Part shown: positions 61,550 through 64,000 of the stretch, piece after piece
How positions within the stretch are numbered: the first letter of the stretch is position 1
Layout of the letters: every line of letters starts with the position of its first letter
Source: Conyzicola nivalis
Lineage (GTDB): Bacteria > Actinomycetota > Actinomycetes > Actinomycetales > Microbacteriaceae
Direction: 5' to 3'
DNA length: 64,000 nt
Assembly: GCF_014639655.1 (NCBI RefSeq)
Contig: NZ_BMGB01000001.1
Span: 2,124,882 to 2,188,881 of the forward strand
Position numbers and translations under genes: made by a program
The notes under the pieces: model-generated
The model's database searches: none
The model's input: only the letters and a program-made list of their open reading frames with translations
Told to the model about the DNA's origin: nothing

Positions 61550-61715
61550 GAGCGTTCCCCCAGCGATCTTGCCCTCAAGTGATTGGGCGAATGACATCCT
61601 CACTCGATTGCTACGGCACCGCATTGTCTCTATGACGCCGGCTGCCAAGCCATGTGACGAACCCTTGCTTGTTATGTTCCCGAACAGTCGGCTGCACCCC
61701 GAAGACGCCTGTGGG

Positions 61716-62591
61716 TTACCGGCCGGCTTGGATCTGCGCTCGGACAGCCCCGACACGGAGAAAGTCAAGTTTCTGCGCGTCGGGACTTCTCTCGGTTGCG
61801 GAATAGACGACGAGTTTGATGTCCGAGTCGGGGACGGTGACGACGTCACAGTCGAGGGTGATGTCTCCGACGACGGGGCTGTGCACGGTTTTCACCATTG
61901 ATTGATGAGCGGCCGCGCGCCCTTCATCCCAGAGAACTGCGAAGCGAGGACTTTGCCCTCTGACCTGGGCGACGAAGGCTTGGAAGCGCATGTCGCCGCT
62001 GAGGGCTACTGCAGTTCGGCGGAGGTCCGCAACGAGGGCACGTTCGAAGGCATCGGGGCCGCCGTGAGCAGTGGCGATGTCGACGATGCTGTTCTCCACG
62101 AACGTCTGCACGATGAGATTCTGGGAGGGATCGCTCAGTACGGACGGGGCACCAAAAAGGGCCCGCCAGAGCGGGGTCGAGTGCAATAACGTCCAATCAG
62201 CGGCGAATACCGCGAGAGGAAGGTCGGACATCCTCACCAGCATTCGGTGCACGCCCGGAGGGATGTGGTGGGAGACGGCCCCTGCTCCGGGTGGTGCCAA
62301 ACCTGCGGCACGGTAGAAGACATCAGTCTCCGTGCGGTCGAGTTGAAGTGCTCTAGCGAGGGCTGTCACAATCTGGGCTGATGGTGTGCGGGAGCGCCCC
62401 TGTTCAAGTCGCATTACGTAGTCGACGCTGACACCGGCGAGCTGGGCAAGCTCTTCCCGACGCAGCCCCGCTGTCCGTCGCCGCCCGTAGGACTCCAACC
62501 CGACGTCCTTGGGAAGCAATCGTCCCCGCCAAGCGCGCAACAGGCCAGCGAGAGTATCGGCGTCGGCTGGCAAGGCCCTATTCTGCGCCAC
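61716..62591 (-). CDS. XRE/MmyB-type transcriptional regulator
   Basis: A 291-residue regulator. The N-terminal XRE HTH covers about residues 12-85 (RRRTAGLRREELAQLAGVSVDYVMRLEQGRSRTPSAQIV). The rest is a PAS-like MmyB ligand-binding domain (VFAADWTLLHSTPLWRALFG, then DIKLVVYSATERSPDAQKLDFLRV). GTG 62591 is the start that gives family length, without a clear ribosome site. It is divergent from a monooxygenase/SDR pair, which this class of regulator often controls. Confidence 0.85.
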   Translation of the reverse strand: MAQNRALPADADTLAGLLRAWRGRLLPKDVGLESYGRRRTAGLRREELAQLAGVSVDYVMRLEQGRSRTPSAQIVTALARALQLDRTETDVFYRAAGLAPPGAGAVSHHIPPGVHRMLVRMSDLPLAVFAADWTLLHSTPLWRALFGAPSVLSDPSQNLIVQTFVENSIVDIATAHGGPDAFERALVADLRRTAVALSGDMRFQAFVAQVRGQSPRFAVLWDEGRAAAHQSMVKTVHSPVVGDITLDCDVVTVPDSDIKLVVYSATERSPDAQKLDFLRVGAVRAQIQAGR

Positions 62592-62738
62592 CCGGTGATT
62601 TTCAGCATAGGAACACCTTTCCCACGCTGGCCGCCAGACCGACTTGCTCCTGCGGTTGGGTAGCACAATCCTTCTCTGGCTAGCCCCTTTGTCGACGCGC
62701 AGGCTGAGACCCACAACCGACAAAGAAGGAACACAAGA

Positions 62739-63062
62739 ATGACTGCCACACCGAACGGATACGTCACCGTCATCTGGGAAACCAAAGCGAAGCCCGGGAA
62801 GGAAGCCGACCTCAAGGCGTTCATCACCGCCGCCGTCACCCCGTCCCGGAATGACGCCGGAAACATCGACTACGAAGCGCACGAGGTCGACGGTCGGCCA
62901 GGCGCGTTCGTGATCTACGAGCGGTGGGAGACCCGGGAGCACCTTGATGCGCACCTGAGCGCGCCTCGGATGCAGGACCTCGTCCCGCAGATGCTTGAGC
63001 TCATCGAGGGATCTATCGAAGACGGCATCACGCTTCTTCGTCCCTTCCGCCCCACGCACTGA
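62739..63062 (+). CDS. putative quinol monooxygenase (ABM fold)
   Basis: A 107-residue ABM-type protein: VTVIWETKAKPGKEADLKAFI, then HEVDGRPGAFVIYERWETREHLDAHL. GAAGGA precedes the ATG. It is followed after 21 bp by an SDR gene and divergent from the MmyB-type regulator. It probably oxidises a small quinol-like compound; substrate unknown. Confidence 0.82.
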   Translation: MTATPNGYVTVIWETKAKPGKEADLKAFITAAVTPSRNDAGNIDYEAHEVDGRPGAFVIYERWETREHLDAHLSAPRMQDLVPQMLELIEGSIEDGITLLRPFRPTH

Positions 63063-63083
63063 GACTAGAACTAGGAACAAGTT

Positions 63084-63776
63084 ATGACCATCACCCTCAT
63101 CACCGGCGGCAACAAAGGCGTTGGCTACGAAACTGCACGCCGCCTCATCGCGGAAGGGCAAACCGTGTGGATCGGCGCCCGCGACATGGAACGTGGCCGC
63201 CAGGCTGCCGAGACGCTGGGCGCCTCGTTCGTGCAGCTCGACGTGACTGACGACTCCTCTGTCGGCGCGGCAGTCGACACGATTCGGGCTCAGGCCGGCC
63301 ACCTCGACATCCTCATCAACAACGCCGGAATCCTCGGCAACGTCACGGCTCCCGAAGACATGACTGTCGACCAGCTCCGCGCGGTCTATGAGACGAACGT
63401 GTTCGGCGTCGTCCGTGTCACCAACGCTTTTCTACCCGTCCTCCGACAAGCGGCGACGCCGTCGGTCATCAACGTCACCAGCGGACTGGGATCTTTCACG
63501 TTGATCCACGACCCCGAGCGTGTCGAGTCCCAGTACGCGCTCGCTGCGTATGGATCGTCGAAGACGGCCGTGACGATGCTGACGATGCAGTACGCCAAGG
63601 CCACGCCGGATGTGCGCTTCAACGCCGTCGACCCCGGCCAGACCGCAACCGAGTTCACCGGCCACCTTGGGCACAGTGTCGAAGACGGTGCAGCAGCAGC
63701 CGTCCACATTGCAACCCTCGGCCCTGACACTCCGACCGGAACGGTGACCGATAGCGACGGAGCGCTGCCCTGGTAA
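63084..63776 (+). CDS. short-chain dehydrogenase/reductase
   Basis: A 230-residue classical SDR. The cofactor motif is LITGGNKGVGYETA, the structural motif is INNAG, the catalytic Ser lies in INVTSGLGS, and Tyr/Lys lie in AAYGSSK. The residues after beta-2 (GARDMERG) favour NADP+. It is the second gene of the pair divergent from the MmyB regulator. Confidence 0.9.
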   Translation: MTITLITGGNKGVGYETARRLIAEGQTVWIGARDMERGRQAAETLGASFVQLDVTDDSSVGAAVDTIRAQAGHLDILINNAGILGNVTAPEDMTVDQLRAVYETNVFGVVRVTNAFLPVLRQAATPSVINVTSGLGSFTLIHDPERVESQYALAAYGSSKTAVTMLTMQYAKATPDVRFNAVDPGQTATEFTGHLGHSVEDGAAAAVHIATLGPDTPTGTVTDSDGALPW

Positions 63777-63859
63777 CGACGCGATCGCGTATCTAGTTCT
63801 GAGTACCCGCCTCGGGCGGTGAGCCCCCCGCCAGTGATGCGGGTGTCCGGTCACGTGTC

Positions 63860-64000
63860 ATTACGGCCGAGATCGGACACCCGGACGACGGATATGAATC
63901 GTCGGCGCTCGACGCTGTCCTTCGTGAATGGTCAACTCTTCGGGATTTCTTGCGTAACTACCAAAGGCTCGGGCACGTGATCATGAGTCGCGGGACGTTG
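63860..64000 (+). other. possible coding fragment at the right edge
   Basis: An open frame without any ATG, GTG or TTG near its beginning reads ITAEIGHPDDGYESSALDAV, then LREWSTLRDFLRNYQRLGHV, with ordinary protein composition, and runs off the window. It may be a gene remnant or the start of a gene using an unusual start. No family recognised. Confidence 0.25.

Overview
The window is GC-rich, densely packed chromosomal DNA from an actinobacterium, most likely a member of the Microbacteriaceae. The reasons are high G+C, many GTG/TTG starts, 4-base ATGA/GTGA gene overlaps, a tiny bS22-type ribosomal protein beside a BldC-like HTH gene, a small DUF7882-like protein typical of that family, and scattered copies of the short repeat GGTCCCTGAGCCTGTCGAAG. 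No rRNA, tRNA, CRISPR array, IS element or prophage was recognised. No stretch above 300 bases lacks a gene.

Layout. 0-1 kb: an ECF sigma factor with a membrane-anchored partner running off the left edge. 1.2-14.9 kb: menaquinone genes menA and menC, separated by an accessory block. That block holds a GT1 glycosyltransferase/FAD oxidase/NTF2-like gene set, two PLDc_N membrane proteins, a PLP desulfhydrase-type enzyme, an MBL-fold hydrolase, a cupin protein and a 1791-residue secreted GH81 beta-1,3-glucanase. 14.9-19.4 kb: the system II cytochrome c maturation operon (histidine phosphatase, TlpA/ResA-like, CcdA, ResB, CcsB). 19.5-24.9 kb: an archaeal-type AspRS, small redox and ribosomal genes, regulators and a first TrkH/TrkA potassium system. 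25-29.9 kb: three glycosyltransferases, one fused to HEAT-like repeats, and two unknown small genes. 30-36.4 kb: proC, a CDF metal transporter, tadA, upp, a LolA-like exported protein and an ABC transporter. 36.4-43.2 kb: a winged-helix regulator behind a probable cysteine-responsive leader, then mmsA, lepB, ectB and panD. 43.3-47.6 kb: an arginase-family protein, a second TrkA/TrkH system and NhaA. 47.7-55.4 kb: a cupin protein, an autoregulated XRE/membrane-protein pair, and two sortase-type surface proteins flanking an AraC regulator. 55.6-61.5 kb: an operon (Hsl-type esterase, GH1-phosphatase fusion, two Dpp-type ATPases, truncated permease) meeting a truncated TetR gene. 61.7-63.8 kb: an XRE/MmyB-type regulator divergent from a monooxygenase/SDR pair.

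Most notable: (1) a likely cysteine-sensing attenuator at 36.4-36.66 kb, with a leaderless 22-codon ORF ending Cys-Cys-Arg-Met-Cys-Ala and an 8-nt sequence exactly complementary to the downstream Shine-Dalgarno region; (2) an in-frame beta-glucosidase/tyrosine-phosphatase fusion; (3) a deletion-type junction near 60,985-60,995 where two divergent genes have both lost their 5' ends; (4) at least eight start codons sitting 6-7 nt after a TANNNT-like -10 box (leaderless mRNAs), one overlapped by tandem palindromic operators.

The core genes support respiration (menaquinone, cytochrome c), translation (AspRS, TadA, bS22), ion homeostasis (two Trk systems, NhaA, CDF) and central metabolism. The accessory genes concern glycans: beta-glucan breakdown, glycoside import and hydrolysis, glycosyl transfer and surface display. 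All functions are inferred from reading sequence and motifs, without database searches.
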